NCBI GenBank assembly: GCA_033557465.1 | Contig: CM066047.1 | Location: 8,138,234 to 8,202,233 of the forward strand | DNA from: Ichthyophis bannanicus | Taxonomy: Eukaryota > Chordata > Amphibia > Gymnophiona > Ichthyophiidae | Reading direction: 5' to 3' | DNA: 64,000 nt | Shown here: piece after piece, positions 1 through 11,139 of the stretch | Layout of the letters: each line of letters starts with the position of its first letter | Position numbering within the stretch: the first letter of the stretch is position 1 | Position numbers and translations under genes: made by a program | The notes under the pieces: generated by a model | Databases searched by the model: none | The model's input: the letters and a program-made list of their open reading frames with translations, nothing else | Told to the model about the DNA's origin: nothing

Positions 1-47
1 TACAAACTCGTATATACATCTACTGTTGAGTAAGTGTAAGATAAGAA

Positions 48-296
48 CATAAGATATTTATTTATTTTATTTATTTATTTACATTCTCTTATATACCGCG
101 CTATTCTGCATCAGTGCGGTTTACATTGAACAAACTGAAATTACATTGAACAGGGCATTATAACTTGGAGATAACTATTTTACAGGGAACATGGGCTATG
201 GAGGGTTAAGTGGCTTGCCCAAGACCACAAGGAGCACCTGTGGGACTAGAAACCCCAGTCCTTCCAGCCCAAGGTTGCTGTCCTCTAGTGGGATTT
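48..296. repeat. SINE-like repeat with TTTA-rich head, copy A
   Basis: A TTTA-rich stretch is followed by a block reading roughly ATATACCGCGCTATTC then GCGGTTTACAT. The same combination recurs at 30953-31143, so it is an interspersed family. No ORF or clear pol III boxes are visible. The class is uncertain: it may be a SINE or the tail of a LINE. The right limit is set by the CR1 fragment that follows. Confidence 0.5.
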
Positions 297-1297
297 GATA
301 TGCCACACTGGGTCAGACCAAGGTCCATCAAGCCCAGTATCCTGTTTCCAACAGTGTTCAATTTAGGTCACAAGTACCTAGCAGTTTCCCCAAAAGACAC
401 AGGTTCCATAATGCTTGTATTGGGGCAAGCAGTTGATATCCTGGGTCCCCTTTAATAATAGTTTATGGACCTTTCCTCCAGGAACTTGTACAAACCTTTT
501 TTTAGCTCGGCTACACTAACAGCTTTTACTACATCCTCCGGTAACAAATTCCAGAGTTTGATTACACGTTGAGTAAAAAATATTTTCTCTTACTAGTCTT
601 AAATAGGTTACCCTTTAACTTCATTGCATGTCCCCTAGTCTTTCTATATTTTGATGGCATAAACAATCGATCTACGTTTACCCGTTCCACTCCATTCATT
701 AATTTATAGACCTCTATCATATCTCCCCTCAGCCGTCTCTTTTCCAGGTTGAAGAGCCCTAACCTTTTTAGCCTCACTTCATAGGGATAATCTTTCCATC
801 CCATTTACCATTTTGGTGGCTCTGTACCTTTTCTAATAACGCTATATCCTTTTTAAGATATGGCGACTAGAACTGCACACAATATTCAAGGTGCGGTCTC
901 ACCATGGAACGATATAGAGGCATTATAACATCCTTTGTTTTATTCTCCATTCCTTTCCTTATGATGCCTAGCATTCTATTTGCTCTCTTGGCCAGCGCTG
1001 CACACTGGGTAGAGGGTTTCAATATGTTATCCTGATTATGCCTAAATCTTTTTGGTGGGTGGTGGTTCCTAATGTGGAACCTTGCATCGTGTAACCATAG
1101 TTTGGGTTGTTCTTTCTTAGGTGCGTAACTTTGCACTTGTCCACATTAAATTTCATCTGCCATTTGGATGCCCAGTCTTTCAATTTAGCAAGATCCTCTT
1201 GCAATTTTTCACAATCCTCATGGGTTTTTAACAACTTTGAATAATTTTGTGTCATCTGCAAATTTGATTACCTCACTCATTATTCCCATTTCCAGGT
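297..1297 (-). mobile_element. CR1 LINE fragment, family 1, 3' part of ORF2
   Basis: On the minus strand this matches the 3' third of the family-1 CR1 copies at 2558-4839 and 21712-26495. It holds the region after the reverse transcriptase palm (KCKVTHLRKNNPNYGYTMQG), the segment around [12 protein letters not shown] and the C-terminal part around [20 protein letters not shown]. Frames shift several times (minus-strand pieces 1261-1019, 1136-867, 804-562). It keeps the conserved 3' UTR text (rc of GGGTCAGACCAAGGTCCATC) but is 5'-truncated inside RT at about 1297. It is a dead fragment. Confidence 0.9.
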
Positions 1298-1798
1298 TTG
1301 CATCTTTGACCTAGGTGTGACTGCTATAGTATCTGCCTACATTTCTAGCTAAAAACAGGTGCCTTCTAGGGATGTGCATTAAATTTTCATACGAAGAATG
1401 CCAAATTCAGTTAGTTCAGTCACAAACTAAACGAGATCCTGCATGCATGGGATTTGCACAAACCTCTATTCATCCTGCTTGTTTTTGTCATAGGTGCATT
1501 TGCACTTCCAGATCTACTGGAGCCAAGCTGGGAGGGGGAGAAGAGAGCTGAGGGACAAGCCAGAAGCACAAGGCACTTCAGCCAATCATGTCAGAACAGT
1601 AGTTCCCAAATCATGGGATCTCATCATCAGTCAATGTGGTCACAGAAACATGGCTACCCTCCCTCTTCTGAATTTCCATTATGGCCCAAGTCCAGTACTG
1701 GCAGTCGGCACAGGACTTATGAGTCAGTAAAGGCTCACAGCCCCTGTCCCATCCCCTTGTGTGAGATTCCTGTTAGATATTGTGGTATAGCTCCCAGC
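1298..1798. other. Unassigned stretch, no recognisable feature
   Basis: About 500 bp between a CR1 fragment and the TG...CA element. A 121-codon open frame at 1454-1819 begins with a hydrophobic run but has low-complexity content, runs across the next repeat boundary and resembles no family I know, so I do not call it a gene. Confidence 0.3.
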
Positions 1799-2557
1799 TG
1801 CCTAGGCGGTTGCCTATAGGTGGGGGTATGCCTTATAATGTCCCTTTACATGGGTTCCCAGAGCCGGGGCTTCTGGGAGTTGTAGTTGATGACCAATGAG
1901 TTGTAGTTGTGAACAAATGAATGATTGAGCCGAGGGTTTTTTGAAGGCAACACAGGAATTTATTTTCTTCCTTTGCTCAAAGGAACCTCTGCAGAAGCTC
2001 AGCACAACGCATAAACTGGGATACTTCTCCCCTCAAAAGAAAAAAACTTCTATACAAAAACTTTCACAGTGTCACTAGTTACACTTGCTTCCTTCAGCAA
2101 TGCAATTTCTTTCTTCAGCAGACAAAAATATCACTTAACAGTCCCTTGCTGACTTTAGGTATAAACAACGGCTTTTTAACTGCACAACATGGACATTAAA
2201 GCTTCCTTTTTACTTCGGTTATTATATGTTTCAGATAGTTGCTCCGAACACATTCAAATCAGGCCTCTGAATGTTTCATGCGCTTTTTAAAACAGCAGCA
2301 ACTTCATTTTCAAACATTCTTAGCCTTCTTAACTGCAGACATTCAAATATAATAACTTCTGGGTTTTCTTCAGGCTTAAAATATATAGCTTTTCATTCTA
2401 CCCTCATAGAGAGAGAACAATCCATTTCACATTCTATGGAATCATTTTCAGTACCATAATTATCTACTTGCATGCTTTCAGAGTCAGGCTCTGCAGTCTC
2501 CTGACTGGCAACAGCTTGGGATAGCGTGGGCTTGATTTCTTCCAATAACTTAAAAAC

Positions 2558-4839
2558 CGAAAGGGAGACTATAATAAAATGAGGAAAACAGTTAAGAAAA
2601 AACTAAAAGGAGCAGTTGCGAAGGTTAAAGACGTACATCAAGCTTGGGTGTTGTTGAAAAATACTATCTTGGAAGCCCAGACCAGCTGTATTCCACGCTT
2701 TAAGAAAAGTGGAAGGAAATCCAAAAAACTGCCAGCATGGTTTAAAGGTGAGGTCAGAGAGGCTGTTGTTGCCAAAAAAGCATCTTTCAGGAAATGGAAA
2801 AAAGAGCCAAACGACGAAACCTGGAAACAGCACAAGCACTGGCAAGTCAAATGCAAGGCATTGATAAGGCAGGCAAAGAGAGAATTTGAGAAGAAGCTTG
2901 CTGCGGAAGCAAAAAACGCGAAATAAAGACCTTTTCAAGTACATTCGTAGCAAAAAACCTGTGAGAGAGTCAGTTGGTCCATTAGATGATAAAGGGGTGA
3001 AAGGAGCACTAAGAGGCAACAAGGCGATAGCGGAGAGACTGAATGAATTCTTTGCTTCGGTCTTTACTGAGGAAGATGTAGGGATGTTACCCATGACTGA
3101 AGTGGTATTTAAAGGTGCGGAAGAATTGAAGGAAATATCGATAAATCGGGAAGATGTCTTACAACTATTAGATAAACTGAAGAGTAGCAAATCACCTGGG
3201 CCGGATGGTATACATCCAAGGGTGTTGAAAGAACTGAAATATGAGATTGCAGAACTGCTATCAGTAATCTGTGAACTATCATTAAAATCATCTCTAATAC
3301 CTTAAGATTGGAGGATCGCCAATGTAACACCAATTTTTAAAAAGGGTTCCAGGGGTGATCCGGGAAACTACAGACCGGTGAGCCTAACGTCAGTACCGGG
3401 AAAAATGGTAGAAACCATCATAAAGAATAAAATTACTCAGCATGTAGATAGTCACAACCTAATGGGAGACAGCCAACATGGCTTTAGACAAGGAAGATCT
3501 TGTCTTACTAATCTGTTATGTTTTTTTGAAGGAGTGAATAAACAGGTGGACAAAGGTGAGTCGGTTGATATTGTGTATCTGGACTTTCAGAAAGTCTTTG
3601 ACAAGATCCCTCATCAGAGACTTTTGGCGAAACTAAAGAGTCATGGGATAGGAGGCAGTGTACTATTGTGGATCAGGAACTGGTTAAAAGATAGAAAGCA
3701 GAGGGTAGGGCTAAATGGCCAATTTTCCCAATGGAGAAAGGTGAATAGTGGTGTACCCCAGGGGTCTGTGCTGGGTCCGCTGCTTTTTGACATATTCATA
3801 AATGACCTGGAAAGTGGAATAACGAGTGAGGTTATCAATTTTGCAGATGACACAAAACTATTTAAAGTTGTTAAAACCCAAGAGGATTGTGAAAAATTGC
3901 AAGAGGATCTTGATAAATTGGAAGACTGGGAATCAAAATGGCAGATGAAATTTAATGTGGACAAGTGCAAGGTTATGCACCTAGGGAAGAACAACCCAAA
4001 CTATGGTTACACGATGCAAGGTTCCACATTAGGAACCACCACCCAGGAAAAAGATTTAGGCGTCATTGTGGATACCATGTTAAAACCCTCGGCCCAGTGT
4101 GCAGCGGCGGCCAAGAGAGCAAATAGAATGTTAGGTATGATAAGGAAAGGAATGGAAAATAAAACAAAAGATATTATAATGCCTCTATATCGTTCCATGG
4201 TGAGACCGCACCTTGAATATTGTGTGCAATTCTGGTTGCCGTATCTTAAAAAGGATATAGCGAATTTAGAAAAGGTACAGAGAAGAGCCACCAAAATGGT
4301 AAAGGGGATGGAAGGGGATGGAAGGATTCTCCTATGAAGAAAGGCTAAAAAGGTTAGGGCTCTTTAACCTGGAAAAGAGACGGCTGAGGGGAGATATGAT
4401 AGAAGTCTATAAATTAATGAACGGAGTGGAACGGGTAAACGTAGATCGATTGTTTACCTCATCAGAATATAGAAAGACTAGGGGACATGCAATGAAGCTA
4501 CAGGGTAAACTATTTAAGACTAATAAAAGAAAATATTTTTTCACTCAACGTGTAATCAAACTCTGGAATTTGTTACCGGAGGATGTAGTAAAGGCTGTTA
4601 GTGTAGCTGGGTTTAAAAAAGGTTTGGACAAGTTCCTGGAGGAAAGGTCCATAAACCATTATTAAGAAATGACCGAAGATATCAATGCTTGACCCAGTAC
4701 AAGCATTGTGGAACTTGTGTCTCTTGGGGAAACTGCTAGGTACATATGACCTAGATTGGCCACTGTTGGAAACAGAATACTGGGCTTGATGGACCTTGGT
4801 CTGACCCAGTATGGCATATCTTATGTTCTTATGTTCTTA
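2558..4839 (+). mobile_element. CR1 LINE, family 1, 5'-truncated with full RT region
   Basis: It starts inside ORF2, just after the endonuclease, and ends with the family-1 3' terminus, TTATGTTCTTATGTTCTTA. It is inserted into the coding region of the TG...CA element: the flanking protein is open on both sides. No target duplication is evident, as is usual for CR1. The start (GGGAGACTATAATAAAATGAGG region) is also the empty-site reference for the hairpin at 23949-24076. Confidence 0.92.
2579..4665 (+). pseudogene. CR1 ORF2 C-terminal part: linker, reverse transcriptase, C-terminal region
   Basis: Four consecutive frames cover a basic linker (2579-2926), RT block with SPGPDGIHPRVLKEL (2886-3305), the RT core (3378-4337) with GFRQGRSCLTNLL, DIVYLDFQKVFDKIPH, SGVPQGSVLGPLLF and the catalytic NFADDTKLF, then the C-terminal region (4318-4665). 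Breaks: a frameshift near 2920, a stop at 3303-3305 (TAA after SSLIP) and a frameshift with a 10-bp repeat (GGGATGGAAG) near 4300-4322. The catalytic FADD is kept, but the endonuclease is absent because of 5' truncation. RT would copy element RNA at the target site; this copy cannot. Confidence 0.9.
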
Positions 4840-5566
4840 ACCCTTTCCCAGCGAGACCTCCCTCTTGACTCAGGGATGTTAGCTCTTGACTCAGGGATGT
4901 TAGCAGGGTTTTGGAGATCCTTATCTTGCAGTAGACTGTTTAAAGCTTCTAAAGGGTTTACCTCCCTTCTATTAACAGTTCGTCATACCGGCCTTCCCTG
5001 AGATAAAGCTCTTTGACACGGCTCTTCCTGGACTGTCCCCGTACCTGGCTTATAGGCAGCAGCCTCCTTAGGATAAAACCTCCTGTTTCCAGTGCCAGCT
5101 GTAGTCTCTCTACAGCACTGGCTTTGTCAAGGACTGTGGTGCTGGCTATGAGGGGAATCCTTCCTTAGGCCGTCTCTGGAGCACCTCTCTCTCACGGCCT
5201 CTCTGAAAGAATCCTCTCTTTCTGTATCTCTCGGGATCTCCTCGGCTTCTGTTTCCCTGCTGGTCTCTCTACTCTGGGGCTTAAATGAGTGGGGCTGCCC
5301 TACAACTCTCCACTCCTCCCCCAGCTGTCTCTCGTTACCTCCCCTAGTTGCTATGGAGTTTGGGCGTGGCCTGAAAACAGCAGCTTTGGGTATGTTTTTT
5401 TTCTCTTCAGCTGAAGTTTTAAAGTCACGGCTCCCTGTACTTCCCTTCTGCTTGGAGGTAAATGTTTGTGTTTTCTCTATTTCCATGGGCTCTGGAGCAG
5501 TTTCGTCACCACAATATACTTGTGAAGAGCACTGGGGCCCAACAAGGCCTGGACTGACTGCTGCTG

Positions 5567-5715
5567 ATTTTAAGTACCGTCGAGTTGGTTTCGACTCCTG
5601 GCGACCCTCTCGATAGCTGACCTAAACTTCGTTTGGCCTTCAGCCAAGCGGTTCATTATTGACAGAGTGGTATCCATAGCTGCTGTAGAATCAATCCATC
5701 TCATTGCCAGCCTTT
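5567..5715 (-). mobile_element. RTE LINE 3' tail
   Basis: Contains the RTE 3'-end sequence (TACCGTCGAGTTGGTTTCGA on the plus strand) and then sequence matching 14870-15010 (rc of the C-terminal coding end). It is the same family as the RTE at 14858-16968 but only about 150 bp long, so extremely 5'-truncated. It abuts a family-2 CR1. Confidence 0.75.
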
Positions 5716-6640
5716 TCCACAAACAGGAACAGAAGCGAGGGACATCTTGAACAATTTTCAGAAGACTGTGTACGTGAGAAACTAGCTCAACTTAAAGTAG
5801 ACAAAGCGATGGGACCGGATGGGATACACCCTAGAATACTGAAAGAACGTGGGGACGTTCTAGCAGCTCCACTGACTGACCTTTTTCAATGCCTTGTTGG
5901 AGTCGGGAGTGGTGCCAAAGGACTGGAGAGAGGCTCATGTGGTGCCTTTACACAAAGCGGAAGTAAGGATGTGGTTGAAACTACAGGAAATGCTGCTGAA
6001 AGAAAAAATAGTGACATTTCTGGAGTCCAGCGCATTACAGGATCCGAGGCAACATGGATTTACCAGAGGCAAGTCTTGTCAGACAAATCTGATTGATTTC
6101 GTTGACTGGATGACCAGGGAGTTGGACCGAGGGAGAGCCCTAGATGTGGTGTATTTAGATTTCAGTAAAGCCTTTGACACTGTTCCTCACAGACGACACA
6201 TAAACAAACTGAGCACCCTAGGGATGGACCCTAAAGTTAATACTTGGGTTAGAAATTGGTTGGGTGGGAGGCGACAGAGTACAGGTAAATGGAGCTCACT
6301 CTGAGGAGAAGGATGTTACCAGTGGTGTGCCCCAGGGATCTGTCCTTGGTCCGATTCTTTTTAACATCTTTGTTAGTGATATAGCGGAAGGGCTGTCGGG
6401 TAAGGTTTGCCTCTTTGCGGATGATACCAAAATCTGCAATAGAGTAGACTCCCAGGAAGGTGTAGATAACATGAGGAGGGATCTAGCTAAGCTTGAAGAA
6501 TGGTCTAGAATTTGGCAGCTGGGATTAAATGTTATTTGGGCTGCAGCAATCCAAGTGAGCAATATAGTATAGGGGGGTGAAGTACTTTTGTCCACTAAAG
6601 AAGAGCGGGACCTAGGCGTGGTTGTGTCCGATGATACTAA

Positions 6641-9055
6641 CTTTTTTCCTGGCACTACCACAAAAACGCTATTAATTTCTTAACAGTGTTCTTTTTCTTA
6701 CTATATATAATGACTGCAAGACATAAGTATAGTGTCAATAGAGTCAGAGTTTGTCTTTGTAGTTTTTTATCTATGTTCCTATACAGGAACATTGCCAAGA
6801 AATTGTACGTTCAACCCATGCAAGAGAACATCCTACTAGAATGCAAAAATAACAGATAAATCAAGCAGCTACTAGTGACTAATGCTACAGTATGCATGTC
6901 TGTCACTTGTGGTAGTCCACAAAGCAGGTTTTGCCCTTATCGGAGTGAAGCCGGACCTTGCAGACCCTGCACATGACCGTAGTGTTCTTCGAACACATGC
7001 GACAGCGTCCCTGCGTGCAGCTGATGCATTCATGAAGTACCTCCTGTGCCTGCCGGACATCTTTTGGCAAGTTGGCTAATAGATTTGATCTGATTGAATG
7101 TTCCTGAATGGCAGTGCCCAAGAGACACAAGGTGATGTCATGTCTGAATGTCAGATGATCCATGTCACTTCCATGAAGGTGACAGTGTAGTTTCCAAGCA
7201 GCCATGACAGATACATTGTGGACGTTTGTGAATAGTGGCCACCACCATTTCTTACCACGCACAGATAGCCTGTAGCTTGCTAAGAGCCTGTCCATGAGAT
7301 CCACTGCACCCATTCCTTCATTATAGTGCTTCACCACAAAGGGTTGAGACAGCAACATCTGATGTACCCTTGACTCAGCGACATGCGGTTTGAAGCGGGT
7401 GTGAGATTGTTGCTGGCAATGCAGACAACAGAATTGTCATGCCACTTTGCTACATAGACTGACCCATCACATCGGTAATCATAGTCTCCTCGTTGGCCAC
7501 TCTTCTTCATGTTCAAGTTTTGTGTGCTCCGCCAGTTCTCAGTTCCCGAATGGTTCCTGTAGCTGCAACATTTCTCTCTGCGAGTGACTTGATCAGTGCG
7601 TAACTTGTAAAAAAATTATCGAAGAACAGGTGATGACAAATTACATCTGAATGCTTTTCAATAACATCAACCATATGGTTTATGACCCTGGAGCCCAGAG
7701 GTTCCATCGAATGCATAGAACGTTCTCGTCCAGTGTACAGCTTAATGTTGTAAGGGTAGCCGTCGATGCCACACATACACTACATGTGGAAGCAAAAGTA
7801 CGGAGTAATAGACTCGTCAATACTCAATTCATGGTGGAAAAACCCAAACTGCACCAAATTCGCGTTGACGGCAGTAATAAGTGGAGCAACCTTAGCCATC
7901 TTGTCGCCTGCTTTGAGTTCAGCATTGTCAGCCAAGTGAAAGTATTTTTTTATGGTCTGATACCTCTTGCTGCTCATGGCTTCACGGATAATAGGCACGC
8001 CTAGATCTTGCTGACTGCTCCAGTAGTCTGACTCCTGTGGCAGGACGTGATAGCCAGACAACAGCAGGATTCCCAGAAAGCGACAAATTTCATCCACTGT
8101 GACTTGAAACTGACTGTCGTTCTTATCTTGGTTAGCATAAAGGTTGCTTTGCATTACACTTTCCGTCAGCATTTTATCATTGAATATAAGGCTCCATATG
8201 GAAAATGGAGAAAGCGACAACAGAACAGGAAAACTGTCAGGTAAATGACTTGGCACCAGCGATGAAATTACCTTAGTGAGCTTTGTTGACTTTTTCCACT
8301 GAATTGCCTGTTTCTGCTTCAGATTCTTACACTTTTTTGCTGGAGGGCTGCTTTCATCTTCACTACTAACACTCTCATCTTCGTCTGTCTCCTCTGCTAT
8401 CACTTCCAGTTCTCCAGCAGTTTCAAAGGGGTCATCATTGTTCAAATTGGCAGGAACATCTTCAACATCACTGTCAGCTGCAGAATCACCTGCAGATGGT
8501 GGCAACACAATGATGGTTGTCGGACAAGTTAAACGTTCCACAGTTGACATAGCATCTTGGACTGTAACTGCCCGATGAATTTTGCTACGTCTGGTGCCAT
8601 AGAAGCTTCTTGTATCCATTGTTTATCAAAACTGAAGGAATTATCTGAAAACAATGCGCATTGGCAATTATTAGTCGACTTTTGGATAATCCTGGCAGTG
8701 TTCCTATATAGGAACATGAGGCATATACATAAAAGTTACCATCACAAATCAAATAAAATGTGAGTGCACCTGTGCAACACGACCAGGCATGCCTCGTACA
8801 CAATGATCAGCGTCAAAATGTAAAACAACCAAGTATCTCAAAATTATAACTGCTAAATTTGACTTACCCTCAAATTGTAAAAAATGTGAAACTTTAAGTG
8901 AAATTAAAACTGTTGTGCAACTGAGACCATTCAATGTTTGCACTGCTGTTAAATATGACGTCTCCACTTTTTCACATATGTATTCGAAAATCACGTACAT
9001 AAAAAAAAGGTAACATTTGTCATGTTCCCATACAGGAACATTGCCGGGAAAAAGG
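6641..9055 (-). mobile_element. piggyBac DNA transposon with TTAA target
   Basis: The right end reads TTGCCGGGAAAAAGG then TTAA at 9056-9059. The left end is CTAA (6637-6640, a one-base change from TTAA) then CTTTTTTCCTGGCA, the inverted counterpart. Uninterrupted CR1 copies read GATGATCTTAAAGTAGC (minus strand near 48900), which is the empty site. A 16-bp palindrome, GTTCCTATACAGGAAC or close variants, occurs at 6775-6790, 8700-8715 and 9024-9039, the last immediately inside the right terminus. The transposase lies on the minus strand and is broken. Confidence 0.93.
6903..8619 (-). pseudogene. piggyBac transposase, degraded
   Basis: Starts at 8619 (MDTRSFYGTRR). An acidic N-terminal region (EETDEDESVSSEDESS) is followed by the DDE_Tnp_1_7 core. 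The three aspartates expected of piggyBac are visible in SIDESITPYF (near 7810), LFFDNFFTSYALI (near 7610) and GAVDLMDRLLASY (near 7290). The C-terminus is a Cys-rich zinc-binding region (CTQGRCRMCSKNT, CRVCKVRL). Breaks: an in-frame TAG at 7780-7782, with apparent loss of residues just after the first Asp block; a frameshift near 7516; another near 7350. It is related to PGBD-type transposases and has no function as it stands. Confidence 0.92.
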
Positions 9056-9700
9056 TTAAAGTAGCTAAACAGATAGAAAAGGCGACAGCAAAAGCTTGAA
9101 GGATGCTTGGGTGCATACGGAGAGGAATGGCTAGCAGAAAAAAAGGAGGTGATAGTGTCTCTGTATAAGTCTTTGGTGCAACCTCATTTGTAGTGTGAAA
9201 TTCTGGAGACCACACCTTCAAAAGGATATAAACAGGATGGAGTCAGTACAGAGGGTGGCTACTAAAATGATTAGTGGTCTTCATTATAAAGCTTATGAGG
9301 ACAGACTTAAGGATCTTAATATGTATACCTTAGAGGAAAGGAGGGATAGAGGTGATATGATTGAGATGTTTAAATACCTCCATGGCATAAATGTACAGGG
9401 GGGGAGCCTCTTTCAATTGAAAGCAAGTTCTGCTACGAGGGGACATGGGATGAGGGTGAAGGGGAATAGATTCAGGAGTGATATGCGGAAATATTTCTTT
9501 ATGGAAAGAGTGGTGGATCCGTGGAATAGTCTCCCAGTGGAGGTGGTAGAGATGAGGACAGTATCTGAATTCAAAAAAGCATGGGGCAAACAGAGGATCT
9601 CTAAAGGAAAAAAGGGGACTTTTGTAGTTGTTGATATGGAAAAACAGACTAGATAGGCCATGTGGTCTTTTTCTGTCATCATATTTCTATGTTTCTATGT

Positions 9701-10395
9701 TTGCTCTTCCTCTAATAGTTTATTCTATTTCCTTGCATGCATCATTGTAGTACTTCTCCTTGTCTTCTCTTGCTGAACATTGGAAATCTCTGTTGAGTTC
9801 CTCAATCGCCTCTCTTTCTCTTCTGATTTTAGCTTCCCTGCGTTTCTGGGCAATTTTCAGAGTTTCGTCAGTCATACATTTTGGCCGTTTTTGCTTTTTC
9901 ACCTTATGTAGAGACTTCTCGCTTTCTTCCAACACAATCTTCTTGATGTCATCCCATAACTCCTCTGGAACTCCATCGTTTGTATCTAAAGCAATTGATT
10001 TTTTTCAGGCAGTCTTTAAAGTCCAGTGCTATATTCTCAAGGTCATATTTTGCTACATTCATGAATGGCTTGCTCTTTTTCAACTTTAGCTTGAGTTTGC
10101 ATACTAGTAGTTGGTGATCTGTGCCACAGTCAACTCCAAGTTTTGTCTCTGTTGATGTTATCATGTTTTTCCATCATTGTTTTCCACAGATGTAATGAAT
10201 TTGATTTCTGTACAATCCATTGGGTGAAGTCCACGTGTACTGTAGGCACTTGTGTTGCTTGAAGAAGTGTTTGAGATGAATAGATTGTTTGTCTCGCAGA
10301 ATCCTATCAGTCTTTCTCCAGGTTCATTTCTGTTGGCAAGTCCATATTTTCCAACCACTTTGCCTTCTGTTTTGTTGCAACAAACGTCAGTGCTT
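9701..10395 (-). mobile_element. RTE LINE internal fragment (endonuclease end to linker)
   Basis: Minus-strand frames 10358-10161 (VGKYGLANRNEPGERLIGFC, endonuclease C-terminal part), 10164-9949 (GTDHQLLVCKLKLKL, the endonuclease DH block and linker) and 9935-9720 (KQKRPKCMTDETLKIAQKRR) follow the order of RTE ORF2 and overlap the linker of the RTE at 16968. There are at least two frameshifts. Both ends are truncated; the left end abuts a CR1 tail. Confidence 0.85.
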
Positions 10396-10689
10396 TTGAT
10401 AAGTGGGAGGATAGGGAAATTGATGAGAGGGGAGGAGAATGGATATCTCCTAGTTTGATTTCACTATCATTTAGGGCATGTGAAATTTTCACAAGTAACC
10501 AAGGCAACCTATCCTTGTCCGACTTCCTCAAATCCCATGGCGATGATAGCATGAGCTGGAAAGAGACAGGCAGAATCAAGGGAGAGGGAAACATTCTGTA
10601 TCAGACTTTCAGAGAGGGAGGACTGAATGCTAGTAGTTGCTGCTGCTCCAGTAATTTTTCTTAAAAGAAAACTAACAGGGACTCCATTG
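10396..10689. other. Unassigned stretch between RTE and CR1
   Basis: About 300 bp with no recognisable family. It precedes sequence matching the CR1 family-2 5' UTR and could be a divergent part of it. Confidence 0.3.
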
Positions 10690-11139
10690 TAAGCAAAGAA
10701 ATACTGTGTGGCTTTTAAATACAATCTCTGCTTGAGAGCTCTTAAAGGGGTTTTGGTTTTTATTTATAAAAGCTAATTCTTTTTCTGTATTGCAAAAGGG
10801 GATTTTGTTGGTGGTGTTGGGAACAGTTCTGTCTGTTAGAGCTCATTGTTTTTTGTTCCAGCTTTCCATTCAGACCCAGCTCTTTGAAGCCACTGACCTC
10901 ATCAGGTGTTACATCCCTCCCTACCCACCACAATTCCCTCCCACCCCATGTGAGTATTCTTGCATTATAGAGCAACTCCCCAATTAGCTACACACAGGAA
11001 TATAGAACAGCACTGTTAGAACACACTTAAAAGAGGTTAACTGCTTTTTCTCTTAAAGGACAGTTAAGGAAAAAGTAGACTTTGGTAGGTTTCTGTCTTT
11101 TACTTCAACAGGTACCAAAGCTCCACCAACTGAACATTA

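Larger units (their letters stand above)
2393..5486 (-). pseudogene. ORF of TG...CA element copy 3, unknown product
   Basis: Coding runs on the minus strand from about 5486 (MEIEKTQTFTSKQKGS) to about 5127, then in other frames to 4840, and resumes past the CR1 insertion from 2557 to the stop at 2393. The product is very hydrophilic, rich in Arg/Glu (RETSRETEAEEIPRDTERE) and Ser/Gln, with no catalytic motif visible. A 21-bp tandem duplication at 4862-4904 gives the repeat NIPESR twice. The C-terminus is acidic and ends near ECEMDCSLSMRVE. The short motifs PMEIE near the start and MDCS near the end are shared with copy 2. Function unknown. It is broken by frameshifts, a stop near 5127 and the CR1. 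Confidence 0.4.
1799..5513 (-). mobile_element. TG...CA ORF-bearing element, copy 3 (split by CR1)
   Basis: Two halves (1799-2557 and 4840 to about 5513) flank a CR1 insertion. On the minus strand it opens with TGTGGTGACGAA, followed by a long hydrophilic coding region, a stop at 2393-2395, an AATAAA-containing 3' region near 1970 and an end near TGCCTAGG (plus strand, 1799). It matches copy 2 (40649-45080) at the start (TGTGACGCTGC, then a PEPME/PEAME peptide) and at the ORF end (EMDCS against PMDCS). The outer limits are uncertain and no target duplication was confirmed for this copy. I infer an LTR-like unit carrying its own ORF. Confidence 0.45.
5704..9656 (+). pseudogene. CR1 family 2 ORF2 remnant (RT and C-terminal region)
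   Basis: Segments: 5704-6096 (KVDKAMGPDGIHPRILKE), 5894-6304 ([31 protein letters not shown]), 6264-6572 (SGVPQGSVLGPILFNIF, LFADDTKI). After the piggyBac come about 9060-9190 and 9195-9656, the C-terminal region (EERRDRGDMIEMFKYL, RVVDPWNSLPVEVVEM). Catalytic FADD survives. Several frameshifts (about 5900, 6270, 6520) and a TAG at 9193-9195 make it non-coding. A short stretch around 6530-6560 is deleted relative to 26650-26750. Confidence 0.88.
5720..9700 (+). mobile_element. CR1 LINE, family 2, split by piggyBac
   Basis: Segments 5720-6636 and 9060-9700 form one CR1, interrupted at TTAA by the piggyBac at 6641-9055. The 5' part begins in the linker before RT (same point as 49870-49900 in the minus-strand copy). 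The 3' part ends in the family-2 tail with repeated TTCTATG. Continuity is clear because the sequence on either side of piggyBac lines up with uninterrupted family-2 copies at 48890-48960. Confidence 0.9.

Noticed and set aside
1454..1819. 121-codon ORF with a signal-peptide-like start
   Set aside because: Crosses the border of the next repeat, low similarity to anything known, composition not protein-like; insufficient support.
2603..3190. 195-codon minus-strand ORF
   Set aside because: Antisense shadow of the CR1 RT linker; the same shadow recurs wherever this CR1 part occurs (for example 19730-20335, 23541-23915).
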